From: Microbulbifer agarilyticus
GTDB lineage: Bacteria > Pseudomonadota > Gammaproteobacteria > Pseudomonadales > Cellvibrionaceae
Direction: 5' to 3'
DNA length: 64,000 bases
NCBI RefSeq assembly: GCF_019800665.1
Contig: NZ_JAHVKO010000004.1
Coordinates: 310,001-374,000 of the forward strand
The position numbers and the translations under genes were made by a program. Within the stretch, counting starts at the first letter, position 1. Each line of letters opens with the position of its first letter. Of this stretch, positions 35,229 to 44,110 are shown piece by piece. Under the pieces are notes generated by a model, which had not been told where the DNA came from, searched no databases, and saw only the letters and a program-made list of their open reading frames with translations.

Positions 35229-35257
35229 CCGGTGACCACAAACTGAGATACGAGAAA

Positions 35258-36862
35258 ATGACTGATAATGCCTTCGAATATTCACAGGCGATGCTGCAAA
35301 AAATTAATCCGCGGGGGTTTCGGAACCTGGTGGATGCGTTTGATGCTGCTATATCGGCATATGCAGATAAGTCAGCATTCTCCTGCCTTGGACAAACGCT
35401 GACGTTTGCGGAATTGGATCGCCACAGTCGAGCTTTCGCAGCTTATCTTCTCAGGGATGGTTTGCAGCCAGGTGACCGGCTGGCGATTCAAATGCCCAAT
35501 ATCCTGGCGTATCCGATAGCTGTTTGGGGTGCTTTGCGGGCTGGTGTGGTCATTGTCAATACCAATCCGATGTACACCGAGCGAGAAATTCGTCATCAGT
35601 TTCAGGATGCGGACGTCAAGGCGCTATTGGTGTATGAGGCCTGTCTGCCGGTAACCGCCAAGGTTGCAGGTGAACTCGGCATTACCCGGGTAATCGTTGC
35701 CAACGCACTGAAAGCGGACGCCGGGCAGCAACTGCCCGACGAGTGCCCGGAAACTTATGTGACACTCAGTAATGTCCTGGCGCGCCATCTCGACCAGCCT
35801 TGCGAGCCGACAGACTGCGCCATGGAAAGCCTGGCGGTGTTGCAATACACGGGTGGGACAACTGGGCCATCAAAAGGTGCCATGCTGACGCACGGTAATT
35901 TGTATGCAAGTGCATGGCAGACCACCAGTGCACTGGATGAAAACGAGCGCAATGACGGCGTGGTGATCGCTCCCATGCCGCTGTATCACATCTATGGTTT
36001 CACCTGGAATGTTATCAGTTGTTGTATGAATGGCGTGCACTCGGTGTTGATTCCAGATCCGCGCAATCTCGACAGTCTGATACAGGCGATGAAAGCCCAT
36101 CGTTTCACCGGGTTTGCTGGCGTGAATACCTTGTTTGCGGGGCTGATGCGGCACCCGGAATTTGATGACATTGATTTCAGTGCGCTGCGTGGCTCCATTG
36201 CCGGAGGCGCAGCGCTGGTCAGCTCAGTCGCGAAAGAGTGGGAGCGTCGCACGGGCACGCTGTTATTTGAAGGCTATGCGATGTCTGAAACCAGCTCATC
36301 ACTTACCTGTAATGTGCCGACAGCACATCAAGTAGGTACAGTCGGCAAACCGTTGCCAGCGATGCAGGTCAAGGTCATCGACTCCGACGGAGAAATCCTT
36401 GCCGACGGTGAAGCGGGTGAACTGGTGGTACGTGGCCCACAGGTGCTCAAGGGCTACTGGAATCGTCCGGAGGAAAGTGTCGCGGCAATTGACCGCGATG
36501 GCTGGTTTCGCACCGGTGATGTCGCCGTGATCCAGGAAGATGGGTTTATACGAATCGTTGACCGTATCAAAGACATGATTTTGGTCTCCGGCTTCAATGT
36601 CTATCCAAATGAAATTGAAGATGTATTGACCGCTCACCCAGATGTTTTCGAATGTGCTGCGATAGGCGTACCCGATGAACGCACTGGCGAAGCCATCAAA
36701 GTATTCGTTGTCGCTGCCGGTGACTCACGCGATACGGATTCGCTGCGGGAATACTGCCGCAAATTACTGACCCCTTACAAAGTCCCCAAGTACATTGAAT
36801 TTATCGATGTGTTGCCCAAATCGGCGGTGGGCAAAGTACTGCGCCGCAGCCTGCGTAAATAG
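35258..36862 (+). CDS. AMP-dependent acyl-CoA ligase (FadD-like)
   Basis: Adenylate-forming enzyme that activates a carboxylic acid as its CoA thioester. The 534-aa protein has the P-loop-like A3 motif YTGGTTGPSKGAMLTH (about residues 199-214), the A5 motif EGYAMSETSS, DGWFRTGDVA and RIKDMILVSGFNVYPNEIED, with a C-terminal catalytic Lys in PKSAVGKVLRR. All core motifs are intact. It follows the GPH transporter by 29 bp and precedes an acyl-CoA dehydrogenase, so it probably supplies the CoA ester for beta-oxidation in this operon. The chain-length or ring specificity is unknown. Confidence 0.94.
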   Translation: MTDNAFEYSQAMLQKINPRGFRNLVDAFDAAISAYADKSAFSCLGQTLTFAELDRHSRAFAAYLLRDGLQPGDRLAIQMPNILAYPIAVWGALRAGVVIVNTNPMYTEREIRHQFQDADVKALLVYEACLPVTAKVAGELGITRVIVANALKADAGQQLPDECPETYVTLSNVLARHLDQPCEPTDCAMESLAVLQYTGGTTGPSKGAMLTHGNLYASAWQTTSALDENERNDGVVIAPMPLYHIYGFTWNVISCCMNGVHSVLIPDPRNLDSLIQAMKAHRFTGFAGVNTLFAGLMRHPEFDDIDFSALRGSIAGGAALVSSVAKEWERRTGTLLFEGYAMSETSSSLTCNVPTAHQVGTVGKPLPAMQVKVIDSDGEILADGEAGELVVRGPQVLKGYWNRPEESVAAIDRDGWFRTGDVAVIQEDGFIRIVDRIKDMILVSGFNVYPNEIEDVLTAHPDVFECAAIGVPDERTGEAIKVFVVAAGDSRDTDSLREYCRKLLTPYKVPKYIEFIDVLPKSAVGKVLRRSLRK

Positions 36863-36908
36863 TTACAACGCGAATTTCTTCCGAGTCGACCAATAATCTC
36901 TGGTAGTG

Positions 36909-36931
36909 CCTGCTTGATTGACAATCGCAGG
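36909..36931. promoter_or_regulatory. Nested inverted repeat between ligase and acyl-CoA dehydrogenase genes
   Basis: CCTGC TT GATTG A CAATC GCAGG: two nested perfect arms (CCTGC/GCAGG and GATTG/CAATC) in the 101-bp gap. A TATTTTCC stretch follows. It may be an operator, an RNA-processing hairpin, or a weak internal terminator; the sequence does not decide. Confidence 0.4.
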
Positions 36932-36963
36932 TATTTTCCTTGGCTAACAGATGTGAGAACGCC

Positions 36964-38742
36964 ATGCCCTTTAAAGCACCCATCCGCGACGTCCAGTTTC
37001 TCGCGGACAAGCTACTTAACGCGCAGCAACACTACGCAAGTCTCGCAGGTGGTGAGCCACTGGATTGCGATCTGCGCAACGCCATTCTCGAGGAGGCGGC
37101 GCGCTTTAGTGAAGAGGTGCTTTACCCATTGAATCGCAATGGCGATGAACAGGGCTGCCTGTGGAATGAGGATGGGGTAAAAACACCCGACGGTTTTGCC
37201 GACGCCTATAGGCAATATATTGATGGTGGTTGGCCGGGCCTCAGCATGCCCACTGCTTTTGGGGGGCAGGCGTTGCCAAAGTCCCTCGACTTTATGGTGT
37301 CCGAATGCTTGAGTCAGGCGAACCACGCGTGGGCAATGTATCCTGGTTTGAGTGCAGGTTGTCGCGGAACGCTGTTGGCCCATGGCACAGAGTCCCAGCA
37401 AGCAATCTATTTGCCTAAACTGACCAGCGGCGCCTGGACAGGCACTATGTGCCTGACCGAGCCTCAATGCGGCAGTGACCTTAGTTTCTTACGCACCCGC
37501 GCGGAAGCACGGGAAGACGGCTCTTATTCCATCAGTGGTACCAAAATCTTTATCAGCGCCGGCGAACACGATCTCAGTGAAAATATTGTTCATCTGGTAC
37601 TAGCGCGACTGCCCGAGGCACCCGCAGGTACTCGCGGTATTTCGTTGTTTATTGTCCCCAAGTTTTTACCCGACCGACACGGCGAACCTGGCGCACGCAA
37701 TGCGGTCCAGTGCGGCTCGCTCGAACATAAAATGGGCATTCATGGAAACGCCACATGCGTGATGAATTTTGACGGTGCTCAGGGCTTTCTCATTGGTGAG
37801 CCGCACCGTGGGCTATTGGCCATGTTTACCTTCATGAATTCTGCGCGACTGGGCGTTGCGCTGGAAGGTCTTGCCCATGGCGAAGTCGCGCTGCAGGGTG
37901 CGCTCAGCTATGCGACTGAACGCGAAGCCGGGCGTGCGTTATCCGGCGCTAAAGTACCAACGCGCCCGGCGGACAGACTCGTCGTACACCCGGATGTGCG
38001 GCGCATGCTGTTGACTATCCGTGCTCTGACTGAAGGTAGCCGTGCGTTGCTACACAGTCTCGGGCAGCTGGTAGACATCGAGCTGGGTACTGATGCTGAG
38101 GCAGCGGCTGAAGCTGCCAGTTTGCTCGCATTTTATACGCCAATCGCCAAAGGCTTCATGACCGAAATGGGCATCGAATGCGCGAATATCGGCATGCAGG
38201 TCTACGGAGGCCACGGCTACATCCGCGAATGGGGAATGGAACAAAACCTGCGCGATGCACGCATCACCACCATGTATGAGGGCACTACTGGTATTCAGGC
38301 ACTGGACCTCCTGGCACGCAAGGTGCTGCGCGACCAAGGGGCCTCACTGGAGACGGTCATTGTCCGCATTCGTGCCGACATGGAAGACATGGAGACAGAT
38401 TATGCCCAACGTCTTTCTGCGCGTCTTGAAGAATGGCAGGCGATCACCGCGACACTATTCAATTCCGTCAGTGAGAATATTGACGAGCTTGGCGCTGCGT
38501 CGGTGGATTATCTGATGTACTCCGGCTATGTGTTGCTGGGCTGGCAATGGGGGCGCATGGCCAGTGTGTCCGAAGTACGGGAAGGTGCGGATGCTTTCTA
38601 TCGTGCCAAGGCCGTGACGGCACACTTTTATTTCGACAAAATACTGCCGCGCTGCAGCAGCCTGGCGGAACAGATACGCGCTGGTGCCGACAGTCTGATG
38701 GCGTTGGACGATATGGACTTTGACGTCCTCGCAGGTCGATAA
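36964..38742 (+). CDS. Acyl-CoA dehydrogenase (long, about 590-aa form)
   Basis: FAD enzyme that introduces a 2,3-double bond into acyl-CoA. The 592-aa protein is of the long acyl-CoA dehydrogenase subfamily: N-terminal MPFKAPIRDVQF, FAD/substrate segments MCLTEPQCGSDLSFLRT and KIFISAGEHDLSENI, and the C-terminal catalytic Glu in TTMYEGTTGIQAL with the adjacent MQVYGGHGYIRE. A TTG at 36940 would extend it by eight codons, but the ATG at 36964 fits the family N-terminus. It shares long stretches with the second acyl-CoA dehydrogenase (40771-42573). It is preceded by the ligase and followed by an HSL-type esterase. Confidence 0.93.
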   Translation: MPFKAPIRDVQFLADKLLNAQQHYASLAGGEPLDCDLRNAILEEAARFSEEVLYPLNRNGDEQGCLWNEDGVKTPDGFADAYRQYIDGGWPGLSMPTAFGGQALPKSLDFMVSECLSQANHAWAMYPGLSAGCRGTLLAHGTESQQAIYLPKLTSGAWTGTMCLTEPQCGSDLSFLRTRAEAREDGSYSISGTKIFISAGEHDLSENIVHLVLARLPEAPAGTRGISLFIVPKFLPDRHGEPGARNAVQCGSLEHKMGIHGNATCVMNFDGAQGFLIGEPHRGLLAMFTFMNSARLGVALEGLAHGEVALQGALSYATEREAGRALSGAKVPTRPADRLVVHPDVRRMLLTIRALTEGSRALLHSLGQLVDIELGTDAEAAAEAASLLAFYTPIAKGFMTEMGIECANIGMQVYGGHGYIREWGMEQNLRDARITTMYEGTTGIQALDLLARKVLRDQGASLETVIVRIRADMEDMETDYAQRLSARLEEWQAITATLFNSVSENIDELGAASVDYLMYSGYVLLGWQWGRMASVSEVREGADAFYRAKAVTAHFYFDKILPRCSSLAEQIRAGADSLMALDDMDFDVLAGR

Positions 38743-38756
38743 CCGGGTGCAAAAGA

Positions 38757-39713
38757 ATGAGCCTGACCGAGCGGCAACTAGCTGAAGACATACGTGGGTT
38801 TCTTCAGCTGGTGGAGAGCCTGGAACGTCCGGCACTGACTGACGTTGGTGCCGAAGTGGCGCGCACAGCCGTCAAGACAATGACGCCAGACGATGGCGGT
38901 GTACGTCGCTGCCAATCAGAGGACATGGTTTTAGACGTGGCGGGCGGCCAGATACCCCTGCGGATCTACCGGCCGCGAAACCCGCGTGGGGTACTGGTTT
39001 TTTTGCATGGCGGAGGTTGGGTGCTATGTGATCTCGATACCCACGATGTATTCGCAGATCAGTTGGCGCACAGCACCCAGTATGTAGTGGTTTCCGTTGG
39101 CTATCGTCTGGCTCCGGAACACCCATATCCGATTCCATTGGACGATGCCTATGCTGCGCTTTGCTGGGCTGGCGCCAACGTGGAAGCGCTTGCCCCGGGG
39201 TGTTCACAGGTTGCAATTGCCGGTGACAGCGCCGGGGGTAATCTCGCCATTGCGTGCAGCCTTAAGGCCCGCGATCAAGGTGGTCCTCGCATTCTTCACC
39301 AATTGTTGTTCTATCCGGTCACGGATATCAGCAGTCTGGAAACACCGTCTTATTCTGCTTTTGCCGATGGCTATTATTTGCGTAAGTCTGATATGGCGTG
39401 GTTTGCACAGCAATATGTAGCGGATGCTGGCAGTACCAGCGATCCGTATGTTTCACCGTTGTGCTCAGTAAATCTTCAGGGCTTACCACCGACCTACCTG
39501 ATCACCGCAGGCTTCGATGTACTGCGGGACGAAGGCACAGAATTTGCGGCAAAGCTGAAACATGCCGGGGTACCCGTTCGTTATGTCTGTTACCCGGAGA
39601 TGATTCATGGATTCCTGACCCTGGCGAGCAACATCCCGTCCGCCCGCACTGCCACTGAGAGGGTATTAAGGGAGGCCGCACAGGAGCTGGGTTCACAGCA
39701 GGTATCAGCGTAA
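38757..39713 (+). CDS. HSL-type alpha/beta hydrolase (acetyl esterase family)
   Basis: Hormone-sensitive-lipase-family esterase, 318 aa. It shows the oxyanion motif VFLHGGGWVLCD (about residues 81-92), the GDSAGG nucleophile elbow (IAGDSAGGNLA, Ser near 161), and a C-terminal Asp/His pair (TAGFDVLRDEG, MIHGFL). The triad and oxyanion motif are complete. No signal peptide is seen, so it is likely cytoplasmic. It is the last gene of the first operon, 14 bp after the acyl-CoA dehydrogenase, and may hydrolyse an ester or lactone of the pathway. It is convergent with the Xre-type regulator gene. Confidence 0.93.
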   Translation: MSLTERQLAEDIRGFLQLVESLERPALTDVGAEVARTAVKTMTPDDGGVRRCQSEDMVLDVAGGQIPLRIYRPRNPRGVLVFLHGGGWVLCDLDTHDVFADQLAHSTQYVVVSVGYRLAPEHPYPIPLDDAYAALCWAGANVEALAPGCSQVAIAGDSAGGNLAIACSLKARDQGGPRILHQLLFYPVTDISSLETPSYSAFADGYYLRKSDMAWFAQQYVADAGSTSDPYVSPLCSVNLQGLPPTYLITAGFDVLRDEGTEFAAKLKHAGVPVRYVCYPEMIHGFLTLASNIPSARTATERVLREAAQELGSQQVSA

Positions 39714-39751
39714 ATCTGTGGGGTGCTTCTAAACGCCTCGATTGCTTGTTG

Positions 39752-40585
39752 TTAATAAAACAGCAGAGGGTGTGAGAGATCGCTATCCAGTGCATCCCCT
39801 AGGTCGAGCGCTTCATCTTCCGGATAGAGCGTGTTAATCGCCAAGCGCGGTTCCGACACGTACGATGCGGGGCCCACTGCACCGACGTTCAGGCTGACAT
39901 TGAAAAGACTCAGAAGTTTGCCCTTGTAGCGTTGCTGAACACGGTAACTGGCCATGGGCTTGAGCTGTGAAGCAATCTGGGCCCAGTCGTCCGGCACACC
40001 GGGATGTGCTGCGAGTTCACGCACCATCCCGTGGTAGATGGGATCATCGGTCAATAGGGCCTCCTGCTGGGCATACATCAAGATCATGGCCAGCTTATGC
40101 CGCCAGGATTCTTGCGCGGCACCTTCCGACGGACGCCGGAACAAAAACTCGAAATGATTTTTTACTTCGACCAGCTCCTCAGCGCTAACCACCTCTTTGT
40201 AGAAGGCCACCCAGCTGCGGTTCACCATCAACAAGCGGCCGTAGCGGTCCATGAGCACTGCTGGGTAGGGGTCCATCGCCTTCAGTGAAAACAGGGTGGC
40301 CTTGCGCAGCCAATTGAACTCTGGCGCTTCGAAGTCAACGGCCTGGCTGCGCGCGAGATATCCTGCTGCCAGTCGCAGGTAGCTACTGTCCCGCTCTCCG
40401 AGCTGCAACGATTGGGCAATCGCCTCAACCAGCGCTTCACTGGGGCGCGCCTTGCCATTCTCCAGAAAGCTGATATGCCGGGTTGAGGATTGTAGATTGA
40501 GCGCCAGCGCTTCCTGGCTCATACCGCGCACCTTGCGCCAGAACCGCAATAGATGCCCAAACGCCGGATAGGCTGTATCGCTCAT
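39752..40585 (-). CDS. Xre family regulator with MmyB-like ligand-binding domain
   Basis: A 277-aa transcriptional regulator. The N-terminal helix-turn-helix (about residues 8-65: LLRFWRKVRGMSQEALALNL, TRHISFLENGKARPS) is typical of Xre/Cro-type DNA-binding domains. The C-terminal part (about 110-265: PAVLMDRYGRLLMVNRSWV, then GMVRELAAHP) matches the MmyB-like domain, which in Streptomyces regulators is thought to bind acyl-type ligands. It lies convergent with the esterase and divergent from the second set of beta-oxidation genes starting at 40771, so it is a good candidate to control them, perhaps in response to a fatty acyl or CoA ligand. Confidence 0.9.
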   Translation of the reverse strand: MSDTAYPAFGHLLRFWRKVRGMSQEALALNLQSSTRHISFLENGKARPSEALVEAIAQSLQLGERDSSYLRLAAGYLARSQAVDFEAPEFNWLRKATLFSLKAMDPYPAVLMDRYGRLLMVNRSWVAFYKEVVSAEELVEVKNHFEFLFRRPSEGAAQESWRHKLAMILMYAQQEALLTDDPIYHGMVRELAAHPGVPDDWAQIASQLKPMASYRVQQRYKGKLLSLFNVSLNVGAVGPASYVSEPRLAINTLYPEDEALDLGDALDSDLSHPLLFY

Positions 40586-40770
40586 ATTCCCGCCTTAACA
40601 AACAGCGCCACGGCAACGTATGCCGCGGGGCTCTCGAACGTGACCTGGCCCAAACTTGACCTGAGAGGTAATGGCCGAGTCTATCAACTGGGTCAACAAT
40701 ACCCAACCGCCCGCAAGCTGGGTGGAAGAATTCCGATAACCGCCAATGCTCAATAAATATTAGGTGACCC

Positions 40771-42573
40771 ATGGCAGCCCAAGCACTTAGTGAACGCGAT
40801 CTGGCATTCATGCTGTATGAACTCTTTGATGCGGAATCTCTCACGGCCCGTGCGCGCTACGCGGACCACAGTCGCGAGACATTTGACGCAGCTATCCAGA
40901 CCGGCAAGACGGTTGCGCTGAAACATTTCCTGCCAATCCGCCAGAAGGTCGACACCAATGAGCCCACTTTTGACGGCAAAAAAGTGCACCTGATTCCTGA
41001 AATCAAGCCCGCGCTGGATGCGGTGATTGAGGCTGGTCTCGCCGCGCCCTCCAGCGATTTTGACAGTGGTGGTATGCAGTTGCCACCGATTGTCACCAGT
41101 GCGGCTCAGGCGCACCTTTTTGCTGTGGCGAGCACAACACTGGGATACATCTCCCTGACCGATGCCAATGCCAACTTGATTGAAGCGCACGGTTCCAAAG
41201 AGCAAATCGACACCTGGGTGCGCCCCATGCGCGAAGGGCGTTTTATGGGCACCATGGCGATGACCGAGCCCGGCGCCGGTTCCGGGCTTGCCGACCTCAC
41301 TACTACTGCTACCCGCGAAGCGGATGGCAGCTATCGGCTGACCGGTAACAAGATTTTTATTTCCGGTGGTGATCACGAGCTCAGTGAAAACATCGTGCAC
41401 CTGGTACTCGCGCGGGTTAAGGGGGCGCCCAAGGGCGTGAAGGGCATCTCCCTGTTTATCGTGCCCAAATTCCTGCTCAACGAAGACGGCAGTATTGGCG
41501 AGCGCAACGACGTGGCCCTCGCTGGCCTGTTCCATAAAATGGGTGGTCGCGGACATACCTCCACCGCGCTGAGTTTTGGCGAAAACGGTGGTGCCAATGC
41601 CTATCTGGTGGGTGAAGAAAACAAGGGACTGATGTATATGTTCCACATGATGAACGAGGCGCGCATCATGGTAGGCACCGGTGCTGCCCTCACGGCGCTG
41701 ACCGGCTACCAGTATTCCCTCGACTACGCGCGTGAACGTCCCCAGGGGCGGTTACTCGGCAACAAGGACCCGGAATCCCCCCCCATCCCGATCATCGAGC
41801 ACGCGGATGTGCGTCGCATGCTGCTCACGCAAAAGGCCTATGCCGAAGGCGCCTATGCACTGTGCTTGCTCGGCTGCCAGCTGGCCGACGACGAAAAAAC
41901 GGCAGAAACCGAAGAAGCCCGCACGCAGGCGCACACCCTGCTGGATTTCCTGACCCCGATTATCAAAAGCTGGCCGTCGGAATACGGCCCCAAAGCCAAC
42001 AACCTGGCGATCCAGGTGATGGGCGGCCACGGCTATATCAATGAGCATCCGGTGGAAATGTTTTACCGCGATAACCGCCTGAACCCCATTCATGAAGGCA
42101 CCACCGGTATTCAGTCGCTCGACCTGCTCGGGCGCAAGGTACCGATGAATAACTTCGCCGGTTATCAGGCGATACTCAATGAAATGCAGGGCACTATCGA
42201 CAAAGCCCGCGATACGGAATTGAGTCTGTTTGCTGGGCAATTAGGCGCTGCGCTAACCGAGTTGCAGCAGACTACGACTGGCGTGCTCGGCGCAACCGCC
42301 GAGAAAAACATCGATCTCGTTTTCTCCAACTCGGTCAGTTATCTGGAGATGTTCGGGCATATCGTGGTCGCATGGATCTGGTTGCGCCAGGGGCTCGCCG
42401 CAGATGCGGGGCTCCAGGCTAATCCGCATAAAGATGACGAGCACTTTTACCGCGGAAAGCTGCAGGCAATGCAGTATTTCTTCCGCTCAGAACTCCCGAA
42501 AATTTACCACTGGTCGAAACTGGTGCGCGATATCGACGCTACCAGTTTTGAGATGAAGCCAGATTGGTTTTAA
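40771..42573 (+). CDS. Acyl-CoA dehydrogenase (long, 600-aa form), second copy
   Basis: A 600-aa FAD-dependent acyl-CoA dehydrogenase, paralogous to the one at 36964-38742. Shared segments include MAMTEPGAGSGLAD, KIFISGGDHELSENIVHL and KGISLFIVPKFL; the catalytic Glu is in IHEGTTGIQSL and the conserved QVMGGHGYINE precedes it. It starts a set of MaoC, SDR and thiolase genes that together give a beta-oxidation cycle. It is divergent from the Xre/MmyB regulator gene with 185 bp between. GGTGA precedes the ATG. The two copies may act on acyl-CoAs of different length or branching. Confidence 0.95.
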   Translation: MAAQALSERDLAFMLYELFDAESLTARARYADHSRETFDAAIQTGKTVALKHFLPIRQKVDTNEPTFDGKKVHLIPEIKPALDAVIEAGLAAPSSDFDSGGMQLPPIVTSAAQAHLFAVASTTLGYISLTDANANLIEAHGSKEQIDTWVRPMREGRFMGTMAMTEPGAGSGLADLTTTATREADGSYRLTGNKIFISGGDHELSENIVHLVLARVKGAPKGVKGISLFIVPKFLLNEDGSIGERNDVALAGLFHKMGGRGHTSTALSFGENGGANAYLVGEENKGLMYMFHMMNEARIMVGTGAALTALTGYQYSLDYARERPQGRLLGNKDPESPPIPIIEHADVRRMLLTQKAYAEGAYALCLLGCQLADDEKTAETEEARTQAHTLLDFLTPIIKSWPSEYGPKANNLAIQVMGGHGYINEHPVEMFYRDNRLNPIHEGTTGIQSLDLLGRKVPMNNFAGYQAILNEMQGTIDKARDTELSLFAGQLGAALTELQQTTTGVLGATAEKNIDLVFSNSVSYLEMFGHIVVAWIWLRQGLAADAGLQANPHKDDEHFYRGKLQAMQYFFRSELPKIYHWSKLVRDIDATSFEMKPDWF

Positions 42574-42606
42574 ACAAAAAAGCCAGTTATCAATCCAGGA
42601 AATAGC

Positions 42607-43065
42607 ATGAACACCGTTACCAAAGAAGCGCTGCTGCAACACGTCGGTACCGAGCTGAAAACCACAGACTGGTTTGGCGTAAATCAGCAACAAATTGACC
42701 TCTTCGCCGAGGCGACTCTGGACCACCAGTTTATTCATGTCGATCCCGAGCGCGCGGCACAAACGCCATTTGGCTCGACCATCGCACACGGTTTCTTATC
42801 GCTGTCGATGCTGTCCCATTTTGCAGAGACCTTTGGCCTTGCCATCGAAGGCGCTTACATGGGTATTAACTATGGCTTTGACAAGGTGCGTTTTATCGCG
42901 CCGGTGAAAGTTGATAGCCGGATTCGCGCCCATGCGAAGCTTGCCAGTGCGGAAGAAAAAAATCCTGGCCAGTTCATGCTGAAGTTTGATGTAACCGTGG
43001 AAATTGAGGGTGAAGAGAAACCTGCACTCAAGGCAGAGTGGCTGACCATGCAAATGGTTGCATGA
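42607..43065 (+). CDS. MaoC family (R)-enoyl-CoA hydratase
   Basis: Small hot-dog-fold hydratase that adds water to an enoyl-CoA. The 152-aa protein has the catalytic motif ATLDHQFIHVDPERA (Asp near residue 39, His near 44), followed by GSTIAHGFLSLSML, the hydratase-2 signature. It follows the acyl-CoA dehydrogenase by 33 bp and precedes an SDR, so it should supply the hydroxyacyl-CoA for that enzyme. An AACAAAAA stretch lies 27 nt upstream of the start. No second (S)-type hydratase is seen in the island. Confidence 0.94.
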   Translation: MNTVTKEALLQHVGTELKTTDWFGVNQQQIDLFAEATLDHQFIHVDPERAAQTPFGSTIAHGFLSLSMLSHFAETFGLAIEGAYMGINYGFDKVRFIAPVKVDSRIRAHAKLASAEEKNPGQFMLKFDVTVEIEGEEKPALKAEWLTMQMVA

Positions 43066-43120
43066 ATGCAACCATTCACAGTGAAAACTGACAATACAAT
43101 TATTTCAAGTGAGAAAAACA

Positions 43121-44035
43121 ATGACAGTACGTTTTGACGGCCAGGTGGCCATCGTAACCGGCGCCGGTAATGGTCTTGGTAAATCCCATGCGTTGGCACT
43201 GGCCGCACGTGGCGCGAAAGTTGTAGTCAATGATCTGGGTGGCGCCCGCGACGGTAGCGGTGCGTCTTCAGAGGCGGCGCAGGCAGTAGTGCGGGAAATT
43301 GAGGCCAACGGTGGTGAAGCCATCGCGCACGGTGCCAACGTAGCCAAGTTTGACGAGGTGCAGGACATGGTGCAGCAGGCCATGGACAAGTGGGGCCGCG
43401 TCGACATCCTGATTAATAACGCCGGTATCCTGCGCGATAAATCCTTCGCCAAAATGGAATTGAGCGATTTCCAGATGGTGATGGATGTGCATGTGATGGG
43501 CTCGGTGAACTGCACCAAGGCGGTGTGGGACATTATGCGCGCGCAGAATTACGGTCGCATCGTGATGACCACTTCTTCCAGCGGCATGTATGGCAACTTT
43601 GGCCAGTCCAACTACGGTGCCGCCAAAATGGCAGTGCTAGGATTTATGAATACCCTGGTGCTCGAAGGCGCGAAATACGATATCCGTGTGAATGCGCTGG
43701 CGCCGACGGCCGGTACCCGCATGACCGAGGATCTGATGCCTCCAGAGATACTCGGTATGCTGACACCGGAATCGGTAACCGCCGGTGCCCTAACCCTGTG
43801 CCACAAGGATGCCCCCAACCGCTTTATTCTGTGTGCCGGTGCGGGTGGTTACGCCAGTACTCGACTCTTCGAGACCGCGGGCACCTTTATCCCGGCCGAT
43901 GCGCAAACCCCCGAGGCGGTGCTCGAAAGCTGGGACAAAATTTGCGAACAAAGTGCACAGGGCGAACTCGCCTCGGGCGCGGGACAAACGGAAAAATTCC
44001 TCACTATGGCGATGGCCAGCACCCAGCCGGCGTGA
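43121..44035 (+). CDS. SDR family oxidoreductase ((3R)-hydroxyacyl-CoA dehydrogenase-like)
   Basis: A 304-aa SDR resembling the dehydrogenase domain of peroxisomal multifunctional enzyme type 2. It has TGAGNGLGKSHAL (cofactor), VNDLGGARDGSG (an insertion typical of that group), ILINNAGILRDKSF, TTSSSGMYGNFGQSNYGAAKMA (catalytic Ser, Tyr, Lys) and a C-terminal extension. It probably oxidises the (R)-3-hydroxyacyl-CoA made by the MaoC hydratase. A GTG at 43109 is possible; the ATG at 43121 is preferred. The start codon is embedded in AAAAACAATG, a sequence like the Crc/Hfq-binding AAnAAnAA motif. Confidence 0.93.
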   Translation: MTVRFDGQVAIVTGAGNGLGKSHALALAARGAKVVVNDLGGARDGSGASSEAAQAVVREIEANGGEAIAHGANVAKFDEVQDMVQQAMDKWGRVDILINNAGILRDKSFAKMELSDFQMVMDVHVMGSVNCTKAVWDIMRAQNYGRIVMTTSSSGMYGNFGQSNYGAAKMAVLGFMNTLVLEGAKYDIRVNALAPTAGTRMTEDLMPPEILGMLTPESVTAGALTLCHKDAPNRFILCAGAGGYASTRLFETAGTFIPADAQTPEAVLESWDKICEQSAQGELASGAGQTEKFLTMAMASTQPA

Positions 44036-44110
44036 TTTGGCCCAAGTAATTTCAACCTGTCTGCCGCATCCACGCATATGTGTGGGTGCAGACTCGAAGA
44101 GCGTTTATCT

